The notes beneath the pieces are model-generated. The model did no database searches. It was not told the DNA's origin and was given only the letters and a program-made list of their open reading frames with translations. Shown in pieces: positions 1 through 31,213 of a DNA stretch of 32,991 nucleotides (the stretch's first letter is position 1; the number at the start of each line of letters is the position of its first letter). The DNA is taken from assembly GCA_009731375.1 (NCBI GenBank), contig BJOX01000361.1, forward strand, positions 558,485-591,475, given 5' to 3'. A program made the position numbers and the translations under genes. The stretch is from Paulinella micropora. Its lineage: Eukaryota; Cercozoa; Imbricatea; Euglyphida.

Positions 1-54
1 CCCCATCCATAGCCTCGTTTCCCCCCATCCCTTGCCTCACTGCTGCCTTTACAG

Positions 55-18635
<18,581 letters not shown>

Positions 18636-19320
18636 TGTGTTGACATCGCATAACACGTGCAGCAGCCAAAGCGCCCAACTCTGCTCTCAGTCTTCTCGCT
18701 CAATTGAGAAGTTCCTAGTTCTTAAGTGCAATGAGCAATGACTTCAAGCGCTTCGTTCTCGGTCAATACTGGTGTCCAGAATCTGTATCTTAGCTCAATA
18801 GTAAGCTCTTGACGAGGGCTTTCAAATGAGCCACTGCACAAGCGACAGAAACCAGCTTTGGCTGATTTGAAGCACTTGAAGTCATTGTTCATTGTTAAGA
18901 ACTAGGAACTTCTCAAACAAGTGATATGGCCTGGCTGATAGTATCGTTGGAAAGCTCAGCAGTCCTGAAAAAGTTTTCGACATTGCAAGGAAATTGATTT
19001 TTGTGAACACAGAAAAGAACAGGAGGCAATCCGTGCGGGAAAGTTGCGAGAAATCACCGGGAATATCCGACAGTTGCTGTTGCGACTCCCTCTTGCTGGA
19101 TGATTTCTTCAAAAAGAGAACAGGAGGCATCAAGTACCACCAAAGCTATTAATATTGCTGCGACTGCCTCCTTCTTGCCTGATGACTTCTTCAAAAACAC
19201 ACGTTTCGTAAACCACACGCATGCACACGTACATGCCACGTTCCCATAGTTAGTATTTTGAATGTATGCATAGAAGTATACATAATATTTTAAGCTTGTG
19301 CAACGCATAAGTTACCCGTT

Positions 19321-19359
<39 letters not shown>

Positions 19360-19366
19360 CCCGGGA
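18636..19366 (+). other. Downstream flank / probable 3' UTR with a large imperfect hairpin
   Basis: Unique sequence. Arms at 18704-18752 and 18870-18916 are reverse complements with few mismatches (shared GAACTAGGAACTTCTCAA), and the centre (18792-18832) is itself roughly palindromic, so about 210 nt could fold. A degenerate direct repeat follows (19015-19115 and 19116-19199, sharing GAACAGGAGGCA and GATGA(T/C)TTCTTCAAAAA). Short minus-strand frames here share an FLKKSS motif only because of that duplication. The piece ends in a run of about 34 G and a gap. Confidence 0.6.
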
Positions 19367-19409
19367 NNNNNNNNNNNNNNNNNNNNNNNNNNNNNNNNNN
19401 NNNNNNNNN
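19367..19409. other. Assembly gap (43 N)
   Basis: Run of N, bordered by poly-G on both sides. Confidence 0.99.
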
Positions 19410-20695
19410 GGGGGGTGCGTCACCCTGACGTCAAACAGAAAAATTACTCAAGAATTTCTTAGAACATTATCAAATGAGACAATGATAAACAAGGCTGCAT
19501 AGTTAGATTACAGAAAGAAAGTGAGTGTAAGATAAAAAATAGCTTTCGCTTCCTACTCTCTTGTGCTTTTTTGACACTTGAATAAAAAAAAATTCTAAAG
19601 CGTTGTGCCATCCGGACACTTCAAGTTTCCAAAAAATTCGGGAAAATTTCCATCCAATATGGTGAAAAGTTGTACCAAACTTCATTCGAGCCTTTTATAA
19701 AAACTACTTAATATTTTTTCAAACCGATTGAAGATTCTGAAAGCTGTTTACTGAAACTTTGATATAGTAAAGTTTGATTACTAGAATGTCAAAGCCAACG
19801 TCAACACTAATGAACCTCATAAGTCGATGAAATTATTTTTACATATGGGTGGCCGGGGCCCATGGACACCGTTTGGAGACTTTATTTCTATGCATAAAAC
19901 TGACCTGCACCTTTCTTTTCACTTTTTCAAGTTCTCACACCTATACCATATTAAAATATACTATTTTTATGATATTTTTCTGAACTTTTGATATCCCTTA
20001 CCGTCCGGGAAGCGCTCGCCGGAAAAAATTTTCATGATATTAATAGCCTAGACTGAATATAGTGACCAGGCTAGTTATTAATATGACAAAGTAGTAACTA
20101 AGGGGGAGCGTTGTTCCGAGTTACCGTTACTTAGATAGTTTGATTTATCCGAGGCACTGATAAGGACGGATAATACAAATTCAAATTAATTATTTAGTGA
20201 CACAGCGGATCCTATACTTTGCCACTCTAGTGATAGTCACGTAGTATTAACTTAATGAAGAAATTTGTAGATACTACTTTACTATTTAATAACCAAATGT
20301 TTACTCGCAGAAGACGTGAAAGATTAAAGGACAGATCGTTCGACCCTCGCTCCTTTTCTTGCGAGAAGACAATCGTTTGTCTTGTGAGGATTGCTGTGCG
20401 CACTTTCGAGTATCGGTTTTGGTGGTCGTCCACCATCGAGAAAATTGCAATCGTATGCCGCACCAGCTGAAAACTTTTCTACTAAGTCAGACACCGGCCC
20501 GGCCGGTTCCACTTAAAAAAACTTGTAATCGACTCGAAAAATACGTAAAAAGCGTGAAAAAACTAGTTAGAGTGTCGAGAGGGAATAGTACATATTAATT
20601 GGATAAGCAACTTGAAAAAATAATAATAATATAGTAATACAATAGATCGATATTAAATAAAGTAAAAGGGGGGCCGGGGGGGGGGGGGGGGGGGG
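19410..20695. other. AT-rich unique sequence without a recognisable gene
   Basis: No frame over about 80 codons and no motif I recognise. A purine tract followed by TGTT (AGGGGGAGCGTTGTTCC, from 20101) resembles the junction of a polypurine tract with an LTR start, but no matching LTR end is visible. The segment ends in a G-rich run at 20668-20695 that looks like an assembly junction. Confidence 0.5.
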
Positions 20696-20826
20696 TTTTG
20701 AAGTATTCGAGTGCCAGTAAGGGTTGTCAGTCCTCACTCGTCTTCGCGTGTGGGCTCCAAACCTATGCATAACCCCAAGGAGAGAGGAGGCGAATCCGAA
20801 GACCGACCCTTCACACAAGGGAATGA
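20696..20826. other. Short segment upstream of the pol fragment
   Basis: Follows the poly-G junction; contains no recognisable reverse transcriptase motif in any frame. It may be diverged RNase H after a frameshift or unrelated sequence. Confidence 0.35.
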
Positions 20827-23061
20827 CATTTGGTTGCTGTCAGAACTGATCATCATAACCTGTTATGGTTGATGAATCATGAATAGACGGGACGGCTGGC
20901 GCGGTGGCAAGCGTTCTTGTCTTGTTTCGATTTTACAATGGTCCATCTACCGGGAAAGCGAAATGTGGTCGCTGATAGCCTCTCTAGGCTAGAGTTTAAC
21001 TCAGAAGTATCGGCGTTGGTGTCCACGGTGGAGATGGAAGACTTGTCCACTGACAAGGTGTATGAGGTCAGCCACATTGAGGCGATGGAGATGGCGAGTG
21101 GAGTCCGATATGACCGCACAGGTCTACGGTACAGTCCACAAGGCCCGGATCACGGGATATGTTGTGAGCTACATACCCAGGAGGACGCTGAGTGGTCCTA
21201 TGAGGTATATGAGAATGCGAAGGCGAACATAAGAGAGGAAGAGGAGACGCAGGAAGTTTATGCGGAGCCTCCTCAAGAGCGGAGAAGTGACCTAGACGAT
21301 GACCCGGAAAGAATCGGGGTACGGCTAGAAGATGGTACTATCCATATAGCCTCGCCTACCGCATGGAGGCAACAACAGGCTCAAGATCCGGAGTTTAAAG
21401 AACTGATACAGTTATATCAGAACCCGGATGAGCTACGGATGACGAAAGCGATCAAAGATCAGATGAAGGAGATGGGATGGAGAGATGGTCTACTGTGGTA
21501 CAAGGGCCTTCACGGTCGCTATGCGTCACAGCCGGACAAATGGACCCTTTGGGTACCGGAGAGTCTGAGACGATTTATATTTGTCGCAGCCCACAATTGC
21601 CCACTTTTGGCGCATCCGGGTCGACAACGAACTCATATGTTCGTAGCGAGGCGATTCTGGTGGAAGAAGATGAAGGAGGAGATAGATCAGGCGGTGGATG
21701 CATGCATCCCGTGCAAGATAAACAAAACACCACTGAAGGCAAATTTCGGCCTGATTGGCGAATTTCCTCTTCATGCGGGGATGTTTGAGTTTATACACAT
21801 TGATCATGTGGGACCTTTCCCAGAATCGAAGGATGGTTACAAATACCTCCTTACGGCTATTGACAGAGCCACCAACTATGTGTGGATCATCCCTGTCAAA
21901 GACGTTACCGGCAAGACGACGGCCGAGGCGCTGATCGATAGGATCATCTCACAGATCGGAGTACCAAGAAAGATATGTTCTGATCGAGGCTCGGACTTTA
22001 ATAACGAGGTCATCGACAAACTATCTAAGTATTACGGGATGAAATGGCAATATGTTACTGCCTATAACCCGCGAGCAAATGGGAAAATCGAGCGGGTACA
22101 CAGACCCCTCAAAGCCTCGCTAAAGATGTATTGCACGAAGAAGGAGAATCAAAGAGCATGGGTCGAGGCAGCACCATCATTTGCGTTTGCAATGAACTGT
22201 CTACCCTCTACGGCGTTAGGAGGCTCGAAGAGCTCAATCTCGCCATATCAGTTAGTATATGGGCGTGAGCCTGATATCCCGACTTCGCTCCTTCACCCAA
22301 AAGACACTTGGGCGGATGCGGATGAGTTGTTTGGGATGAGACTTAGAGTGAAGATGGAGGCGGAACAAATAGTCAGGGCGCATAGAGAGGCGGAGCGCCG
22401 AAAGACTGATGCTGAAGGGGTGCGACAAGCGCACTTGGATCAGATCAAATTCCAGGTCGGGGATATTGTACTATTGTACCATCCTCAAGTCCCGAAGGGA
22501 GTCAGCTCTAAGCTGTTCACTCACTGGAAAGGACCTTATCAGATTATGGAACAGACGGGACCTCTGAATTACAAGATCAGGGGTAGAGGGAAGGTGCAAA
22601 TTGTGAATGTAAGAAGGCTGATTAAGTATGATCCCTTCTTACTGGAAGATGAATCCGTTGAGGAGGCGTTAAAACGGATGAAGGATGATTTCAAAGAGGT
22701 GCCGCCCATCCACAAGGAGGCTGGCATAGACCAAGACGATGCTTATCGGGCACCGATAGCTGAGAAGGAGGAGAGTGAGGTGGACAGCAAGGAGAAGACT
22801 GACCGCATAAGCGCGGTGGGGACTCAGTCCAAGTCTCCGCGAGAGCATAGCGGAAAGAAGGAGAAGATCACAGAGGCGCAGCTAAGGAGAGCGCGGAATG
22901 ATCTTATCAACGACCAACCGAGGAAGGCGATGAGGTCGATGAGATCAAAGGACGTCCACCAGGAGGAGGAGGGGACTGACACTGACCCAAACGCGGGCAA
23001 CGTTGAGATTGTCCATGAGCGATGGAAGGAAGGCGATGCGATAGCAACCACGCATGGGTGA
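20827..23061 (+). pseudogene. Ty3/gypsy retrotransposon pol fragment: RNase H end plus integrase
   Basis: The open frame runs from 20887 to TGA at 23059-23061. It starts with the RNase H C-terminus (GRLARWQ, then LPGKRNVVADSLSR). The same frame continues upstream of a TAG at 20884 with TDHHNLLWL, also RNase H, back to a TGA at 20824. Numbering from a TTG at 20917, integrase shows the zinc-binding H226, H233, C263, C266; catalytic D296, D356 and E392 with exactly 35 residues between the last two; and the GPY/F module (HWKGPYQI, 536-543). A charged tail follows, with no chromodomain that I can see. Protease, reverse transcriptase and most of RNase H are absent, and no LTR is found, so this is a truncated, stop-containing copy. 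Integrase itself looks intact, suggesting fairly recent loss or a poorly joined assembly piece. Confidence 0.9.
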
Positions 23062-23200
23062 AAAATGTTTTCTATCTGATGAGACCAGCGGAACAACATG
23101 TCGCTGATGACACTCTCTCAGACTTATACTTGATGCGGGTCGTGGCGGTCCCACGACAGATGCGTGTCACACGGACACTCAAAATATCATCAGCCGCAAA
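23062..23200 (+). other. Post-integrase sequence up to gap
   Basis: 139 bp after the pol stop with no frame or LTR signal visible before the gap. Confidence 0.5.
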
Positions 23201-24041
23201 NNNNNNNNNNNNNNNNNNNNNNNNNNNNNNNNNNNNNNNNNNNNNNNNNNNNNNNNNNNNNNNNNNNNNNNNNNNNNNNNNNNNNNNNNNNNNNNNNNNN
23301 NNNNNNNNNNNNNNNNNNNNNNNNNNNNNNNNNNNNNNNNNNNNNNNNNNNNNNNNNNNNNNNNNNNNNNNNNNNNNNNNNNNNNNNNNNNNNNNNNNNN
23401 NNNNNNNNNNNNNNNNNNNNNNNNNNNNNNNNNNNNNNNNNNNNNNNNNNNNNNNNNNNNNNNNNNNNNNNNNNNNNNNNNNNNNNNNNNNNNNNNNNNN
23501 NNNNNNNNNNNNNNNNNNNNNNNNNNNNNNNNNNNNNNNNNNNNNNNNNNNNNNNNNNNNNNNNNNNNNNNNNNNNNNNNNNNNNNNNNNNNNNNNNNNN
23601 NNNNNNNNNNNNNNNNNNNNNNNNNNNNNNNNNNNNNNNNNNNNNNNNNNNNNNNNNNNNNNNNNNNNNNNNNNNNNNNNNNNNNNNNNNNNNNNNNNNN
23701 NNNNNNNNNNNNNNNNNNNNNNNNNNNNNNNNNNNNNNNNNNNNNNNNNNNNNNNNNNNNNNNNNNNNNNNNNNNNNNNNNNNNNNNNNNNNNNNNNNNN
23801 NNNNNNNNNNNNNNNNNNNNNNNNNNNNNNNNNNNNNNNNNNNNNNNNNNNNNNNNNNNNNNNNNNNNNNNNNNNNNNNNNNNNNNNNNNNNNNNNNNNN
23901 NNNNNNNNNNNNNNNNNNNNNNNNNNNNNNNNNNNNNNNNNNNNNNNNNNNNNNNNNNNNNNNNNNNNNNNNNNNNNNNNNNNNNNNNNNNNNNNNNNNN
24001 NNNNNNNNNNNNNNNNNNNNNNNNNNNNNNNNNNNNNNNNN
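23201..24041. other. Assembly gap (841 N)
   Basis: Run of N. Translated frames across it are meaningless. Confidence 0.99.
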
Positions 24042-24224
24042 GCACCAGCTTGTTTTTCAGTATTATTTGTCCGGATTGGACCTGATGCCATTTTATTCCT
24101 GGTCTGTTGCCGTTTTCCTTTTTGGCTTCACTGAGCTAATACAACGAGACATCATTCTCATTCTTGAGGACTGTGTTTGGTTGTATTACCGACTTTTTAC
24201 GAGCTATCGTTGCGGGCAATACAC
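24042..24224. other. Unique sequence, nothing recognised
   Basis: 183 bp of AT-balanced sequence between a gap and a truncated SINE copy; no motif seen. Confidence 0.5.
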
Positions 24225-24362
24225 GATAGGCTCTAATGACACCCCCGCACGGGCAGTTCCAACACTTCCAGACGGACCGGTATGTTCAATGAAAATACTG
24301 GTGGCACCGACGGGAATCGAACTGGCGACAGGGCCCAGATTGTAGAACTTGACCACTGGGCT
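24225..24362 (-). mobile_element. tRNA-like SINE, family A (partial, cut by gap)
   Basis: Reverse-strand copy sharing body, B-box and A-box sequence with the copy at 6061; its 3' part is missing beyond ACGATAGGCTC and its head runs into a gap. Confidence 0.72.
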
Positions 24363-24865
24363 NNNNNNNNNNNNNNNNNNNNNNNNNNNNNNNNNNNNNN
24401 NNNNNNNNNNNNNNNNNNNNNNNNNNNNNNNNNNNNNNNNNNNNNNNNNNNNNNNNNNNNNNNNNNNNNNNNNNNNNNNNNNNNNNNNNNNNNNNNNNNN
24501 NNNNNNNNNNNNNNNNNNNNNNNNNNNNNNNNNNNNNNNNNNNNNNNNNNNNNNNNNNNNNNNNNNNNNNNNNNNNNNNNNNNNNNNNNNNNNNNNNNNN
24601 NNNNNNNNNNNNNNNNNNNNNNNNNNNNNNNNNNNNNNNNNNNNNNNNNNNNNNNNNNNNNNNNNNNNNNNNNNNNNNNNNNNNNNNNNNNNNNNNNNNN
24701 NNNNNNNNNNNNNNNNNNNNNNNNNNNNNNNNNNNNNNNNNNNNNNNNNNNNNNNNNNNNNNNNNNNNNNNNNNNNNNNNNNNNNNNNNNNNNNNNNNNN
24801 NNNNNNNNNNNNNNNNNNNNNNNNNNNNNNNNNNNNNNNNNNNNNNNNNNNNNNNNNNNNNNNNN
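24363..24865. other. Assembly gap (503 N)
   Basis: Run of N. Confidence 0.99.
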
Positions 24866-25470
<605 letters not shown>

Positions 25471-25539
25471 NNNNNNNNNNNNNNNNNNNNNNNNNNNNNN
25501 NNNNNNNNNNNNNNNNNNNNNNNNNNNNNNNNNNNNNNN
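25471..25539. other. Assembly gap (69 N)
   Basis: Run of N. Confidence 0.99.
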
Positions 25540-25624
25540 TCTGTTTAGCAAGTGTGACTAGGTTTTTTCATCGGGATTTCCCTCAAATATGTCACAGAAC
25601 AATAATAATAATAATAATACTATA
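25540..25624 (+). mobile_element. Non-LTR family B, 3' end with (AAT)n tail
   Basis: The last ~58 bp of family B (CTGTTTAGCAAGTGTGACTA to ATATGTCACAG) are followed by a short (AAT)n tail, fixing the sense strand as plus. Confidence 0.6.
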
Positions 25625-26097
25625 TCTGAGGCGTACTGATGCAGCTAATGGCATATCCTCAACTGACATAAGCCTCCAATACCTTTGTTCGAGGTCCTCC
25701 ACCCCCCCGTGTCAGTCTCTCGCCTGATGATCGGGGCCACCGATGGAGCTCCTGAAGACAAGACTGCACTAAGCCGAGGTTATTCCGCAGTCCCAGCAAC
25801 CTCTTGCAAGACGTCACCGAATGTGCAAGTGCATACACCAAGCGCGGTTGCTAGAGCTGCCTCGAAACCCCACCCATAACAATCTGGTGTCTGCTGGGTC
25901 CTGGGCTATCAACCAGCATATGCGGAGTTTAAGATCTTTTACGCGCGCAACGACCCTCCTCCCCAGCATCTACCACCAAAGGGTTATGAGTTGGCGTCAC
26001 AGTTTAACGCCTTGAGGCAATTGGGCTGGAACTCTGTTTAGCAAGTGTGACTAGGTTTTTTCATCTGGATTTCCCTCAAATATGTCACAGTCAACAC
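25625..26097 (+). mobile_element. Non-LTR family B, longest copy (3' part of a LINE-like element)
   Basis: About 470 bp, also found in pieces at 25540, 31003 (minus) and 32494 (minus). The 3' end meets a gap and then (TAA)n, as in I-clade-type elements. The first ~200 bp hold short frames with MIGATDGAPEDKTAL and, shifted, NLLQDVTECA. These loosely recall the IGA.G.vP ... LLQ..AL.GT motif late in some LINE ORF2 proteins, and suggest a decayed coding end followed by the 3' UTR. That similarity is from memory. Confidence 0.5.
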
Positions 26098-26107
26098 NNN
26101 NNNNNNN
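26098..26107. other. Assembly gap (10 N)
   Basis: Fixed-size gap; CACAGTCAACAC occurs on both sides, so the flanking contigs probably overlap and no sequence is missing. Confidence 0.95.
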
Positions 26108-26341
<234 letters not shown>

Positions 26342-26870
26342 AAGCTCAAGAAAGAAAGCAAGAAAGAAAGAAAAAAACAGAAAAGAAAGAAAAAAGAAAG
26401 AAAGAAAGAAAGAATGCAAGAGCGACAGAATAAATAAGTGAAAGAAAGAAAGAAAGAAAGAAAGGAAGAAAGGAAGAAAGAAAGAAAGAAAAAAAGAAAG
26501 AAGCAAGGAAGACATTAAAGAAAAGGATGAAAGGACAGGAAAGAAAGAAGAAAGGAATGAAATACACACAAAAAAAAAGGAAAGTATATAAGAATGAATG
26601 AATAGAAAACGAAAGAAAGTAAAAGATAAGAAAGAAATAGAAAGGAAGGAAGGAAGGAAGGAAAGAAGGGGTGAAGGAAATAAAGGAAGGAAGGAAGGAA
26701 AGAAAGATGAAAGAATGATGGAAAAAATAAATTAAACAAAGAAAGCAAGCAAGAAAGAAAGAAAGAAAGAAAGAAAGAATGAAAGAAAAAAAGAAATACA
26801 AAGATAAGAAGGAAAAGAATGAAGGAAATACAGAAAGAAAGAAAGATAGAAAGACAATTACAGAGAAAGG
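26342..26870. repeat. (GAAA)n-rich purine tract
   Basis: Imperfect GAAA/GGAA units for about 530 bp. Long Phe/Ser/Leu frames on the minus strand are repeat artefacts. Confidence 0.9.
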
Positions 26871-26984
26871 AGTTTTTGTTATGTTGTTGGTTGGTGTTGC
26901 TATTGCTTTGGTTGTCGTTGTTGTTTTGGTTGTGGTTGTGGTTGTTGTTTTGGTTGTGGTTGTTGTTGATGATGTTGGTGTTAC
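26871..26984. repeat. (GTT)n/(GGTT)n tract
   Basis: TTG/GTT units; on the minus strand an (AAC)n tail for the element that follows. Confidence 0.85.
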
Positions 26985-27205
26985 ATGAATACACGTATCT
27001 CCAAGACGAACACAGCACCGGGAATCAGGTAAATCATTAGGTAGGTACCCCTGCAAGGGACGTGAGGAGCAGGAGGTAGCCTAAGTCGTCGCCATCCCAC
27101 ATATCGATGAATTCATTAGACGCAGAAAGTAGAATAGCAGTGTCCGCATATCGGTGGTGATCGAACCGCATCCCAGATGCAGTTTAGACATTCCCCTGTA
27201 AAAGA
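26985..27205 (-). mobile_element. Diverged tRNA-like SINE related to family A
   Basis: On the minus strand, a tRNA-like head with GCATCTGGGATGC and GGTTCGATCACC (about 27140-27175) is followed by a body including CCCTTGCAGGGGTACC, like family A's CCCTTGCGGGGGTGTC. It ends in an (AAC)n tail. Order and spacing match family A but identity is low. Confidence 0.4.
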
Positions 27206-27866
27206 AAAAGACAAGACAAAAGAAGTGGAAGGAGATAGAAGGGACTGTGTTTGAAGCGGCAATCCACGACGAGGATGCATCACAGCAGGGAAATTTTAAA
27301 TGACATCGAAACATCGGCACTTGAGTAATATATTAGCAGCAAGAATACAGCCACAGGGACCTTGTAGGTCACGAAATAGCAGCTACAAGGCAGGGTCAAA
27401 CGTACTTCCACCTCCCAGTCCGCAGGGTGGAAATGCGTTAGCACCCCAGGCCGACGCTTCCCAATGGTTGCGAAACGGCTCGTTTGCTCCCCCTGCAATT
27501 TGCCCCGTCATTTGCCCCGCGTAGAACGGGACTTTGTTTGAATTGAAACTTTCAACAGTTCGGGACACTTTGGCAAAAAGGCACTACTAAGGATGTTTTA
27601 GGAATTCTGCGCAGCCAGGCCTGAACAAAATCACCAACTTTCCGAAAGCTAACATGTATATACAGCTACAACAAAGGAACAAAGAAGCCTGTATAAGTCT
27701 TGTATACGCTGGTTGGTCGCTGATGTGGTGCGAGTTTTTGGCGTGATGAAGAAGAAGGAAGCGAGGAAAGAGGTGATTCGCAGGAGGAAGACTGCCTTTG
27801 TGAACTCGATGGAGGAAAGGGAGGAGGGGAAGGAAGAAGGACTGCAAGGGACGCAATGATGGAGGA

Positions 27867-27867
<1 letters not shown>
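27206..27867. other. Unique sequence, no certain gene; one 68-codon open frame
   Basis: The plus frame 27653-27859 is open, with an ATG at 27746 giving 37 residues (MKKKEARKEVIRRRKTAF, then Glu-rich) and TGA at 27857. Charged composition suggests possible coding, perhaps a terminal exon, but no acceptor, family or neighbour supports it. The rest holds nothing I recognise. Confidence 0.3.
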
Positions 27868-27897
<30 letters not shown>

Positions 27898-27945
27898 CTT
27901 CTTTTTCTTCTTCTTCTTTTCTTCTTCTTTTCTTCTTCAGTTTCT
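27868..27945. repeat. (CTT)n tract
   Basis: CTT units with some CTTTT. Confidence 0.9.
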
Positions 27946-28184
27946 TCGCTTTAATTGAGAAAAAACAACCTTACATTTGATATCAGGGAAAGTCCACATG
28001 AAAATTAGTTTGACCCTTATCTAAGGTGGAAACCTAGGCTCAGATGAATATATGAAAAAATGTGATTAGTCTAATGATGAACAATATTTTTTAATATATA
28101 TATATAAGCTCTTGGTTGGCCCGCTACGTCGACGTGCTCTTGGATGTTCCTTCAAGGATCGGAAAGAGGAGAATTCTGGCGGTG

Positions 28185-28190
<6 letters not shown>
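27946..28190. other. Unique sequence, nothing recognised
   Basis: AT-rich, with a (TA)n near 28095; no frame of note. Confidence 0.5.
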
Positions 28191-28232
<42 letters not shown>

Positions 28233-28659
28233 TTTTNNNNNNNNNNTCGTTTTTATTATTGAAATAAGTGATATTGTCTTTTTAAGGCAGTTGAGTGATG
28301 TTGTCTTTCTGAGATGTTCTCGGATTGTTTTCCATTCATGGGTGAAGAGTTGTGAGGTATGGGCTGTTGTTGTCGAAGAATTGGTGATGTTTTGTTGAGT
28401 GTCGCGTGTTGTATGTGAATAGTGTTGGTCGGGGTGAAGATGGTGAATGAATGGATGGATTTCAATACATACTCGGAAGGTGTGGGTGAGGTCGAGGATT
28501 TCGAGCTGATTTAGGAGCGGTTTAGTGTGTGCTCTGTAATGTGCGTTTGCTATTGTTCTGATTATTTTTTGTGGACTTTCATGAGTGGTTGTATGTGTTC
28601 TTTTGTCATGGGTGCCCCAGACGGAGATGTTTGATATGAGGTGTGGGTGGGTTAGGGTT
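28191..28659 (-). mobile_element. 5'-truncated LINE: reverse transcriptase C-terminal region with poly(A)
   Basis: On the minus strand an uninterrupted frame runs from about 28652 to the gap at 28247. It carries ISVWG, then SPQKIIRTIANAHYRAHTKP, LLNQLEILDL and HYSHTTRD. These match the layout of the end of LINE reverse transcriptases: vWG, Q+.IR.I...HYRAHT.PL...L.IL.L and H.Y.TR. After a 10-N gap (28237-28246) comes a run of about 36 A on the minus strand (T at 28191-28227), the expected poly(A) tail. The 5' end stops abruptly in telomere-type repeats. CR1/Jockey-like affiliation is a guess. Confidence 0.75.
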
Positions 28660-28681
28660 AGGGTTAGGGTTAGGGTCAGGG
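28652..28681 (+). repeat. Interstitial telomere-type repeat (TTAGGG)4 plus TCAGGG
   Basis: Four perfect TTAGGG units then TCAGGG, directly at the truncated 5' end of the LINE. Too short and internal to be a chromosome end. Confidence 0.85.
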
Positions 28682-28792
28682 TTACAACAACAACAACAAA
28701 ACAACAACAACAAGAACAAGAACAAGAACAACAGCAGCAGCAGCAACGACGACGACGACGACGATGATGGTGATGATAAGAACAACAACAAT

Positions 28793-28823
<31 letters not shown>

Positions 28824-29090
28824 GCAACAACATTAACAACGGCAACTACAACACACACAACAAAACAGCAACCACCACTGCCACCACCACCACCACAATA
28901 ACAACAATAGCAACAACAAACAACAACAACAACGTGAGCTCTCTCTCTCTCTCTCTCTCTCCAAGTGAAGAAAAGACCAAGAAGAAGAACAAGAAGAACA
29001 AGAAGAACAAGAAGAACTGGACGAACAAGAAGAACAAGAAGAACAAGAAGACGAAGAAGAACAAGAAGAAGAAGAAGAAGCTCTTTTTCT
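28682..29090. repeat. (CAA)n, (CAG)n, (GAC)n, (CAC)n, (CT)n, (AAGAAC)n tracts
   Basis: Trinucleotide tracts, a short (CT)n at 28939-28962 and AAGAAC/AAGAAG units to 29080. Open frames are repeat-driven. Confidence 0.85.
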
Positions 29091-29499
29091 CCCATCATTT
29101 CTTCCTTCTTCCCCTCACTTCTGTCCTTATCATATCTAGCTCTCTCCTTATTTTTTTCTGTCTTTTCTCATTTCTATCTCCTGATCATATAGCTTACATT
29201 TTCTCCTCTCCCTCTATATCATCTTTTTCCTTTCCCATTTCTTATTTTCTTATCATATTTAGTTTATATTTTTTCCTCTCCCCTCATACTCGTATGAAAG
29301 CTAGAGACGAGTGTATCGGGAAAGTGCGAAGGGTGGGAGACTGATTCCAAAAAAGATCCTTCTCGCATTTCTCTGTCTCTTCCTGATCAGTGCGTAACGA
29401 AGCTTGAGGGGTATTGTTTCCCCCCGCTAAAAAAAAGTAATAGAAAAAGGGAAAAAACTCGACCTCACTTGCGCCCTGTGTTACTTGTGTCTGATATCG

Positions 29500-29505
<6 letters not shown>
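29091..29505. other. Pyrimidine-rich then mixed unique sequence, nothing recognised
   Basis: CT-rich and AT-rich to about 29290, then about 210 bp of mixed sequence with a short C run; no supported frame or motif. Confidence 0.5.
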
Positions 29506-30755
<1,250 letters not shown>

Positions 30756-30835
30756 ATTATCCTAGCTGAACAAGACTAACGTCAACAGCATACAAAGTCT
30801 TCGCCAGTGAACGCTGAACAAGACGAACCTGGTGC

Positions 30836-30894
<59 letters not shown>

Positions 30895-30919
30895 ATCTTT
30901 CCCACTTGCTTCATTTACG
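30756..30919. repeat. Short unique piece with GCTGAACAAGAC direct repeat, then (CT)n
   Basis: GCTGAACAAGAC occurs twice about 43 bp apart (near 30764 and 30807), followed by (CT)n to 30895 and a short AT-rich link. Confidence 0.6.
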
Positions 30920-30949
30920 TCTTTATTATTATTTATTATTGTTGTTGTA

Positions 30950-30985
<36 letters not shown>

Positions 30986-31002
30986 GTTATTATTATTATT
31001 AT
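30920..31002. repeat. (TTA)n/(TTG)n array
   Basis: Minus-strand tail of the family B copy that follows. Confidence 0.9.
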
Positions 31003-31213
31003 TGTGTTGACTGTGACATATTTGAGGGAAATCCCGATGAAAAAACCTAGTCACACTTGCTAAACAGAGTTCCAGCCCAATGGCCTCAAGGCGTTAAACT
31101 GTGACGCCAACTCATAACCCTTTGGTGGTAGATGCTGGGGAGGAGGGTCGTTGCGCGCGTAAAAGATCTTAAACTCCGCATATGCTGGTTGATAGCCCAG
31201 GACCCAGCAGACA
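31003..31213 (-). mobile_element. Non-LTR family B, 3' end copy
   Basis: Near-identical to the reverse complement of about 25885-26097, with its tail toward lower coordinates; cut by a gap. Confidence 0.65.

Noticed and set aside
18882-19308. Two minus-strand frames sharing an FLKKSS motif, suggesting a repeated protein
   Set aside because: The similarity comes from a direct DNA duplication (19015-19199) visible in all frames; no family or start supports coding.
20101-20667. An LTR beginning after a purine tract at about 20112
   Set aside because: Only the AGGGGGAG-TGTT-like junction is seen; no second LTR, no terminal CA partner and no primer-binding site.
27653-27859. A small plus-strand protein gene
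   Set aside because: The open frame is short, lacks splice or promoter evidence and has no recognisable family; mentioned only as a weak possibility.
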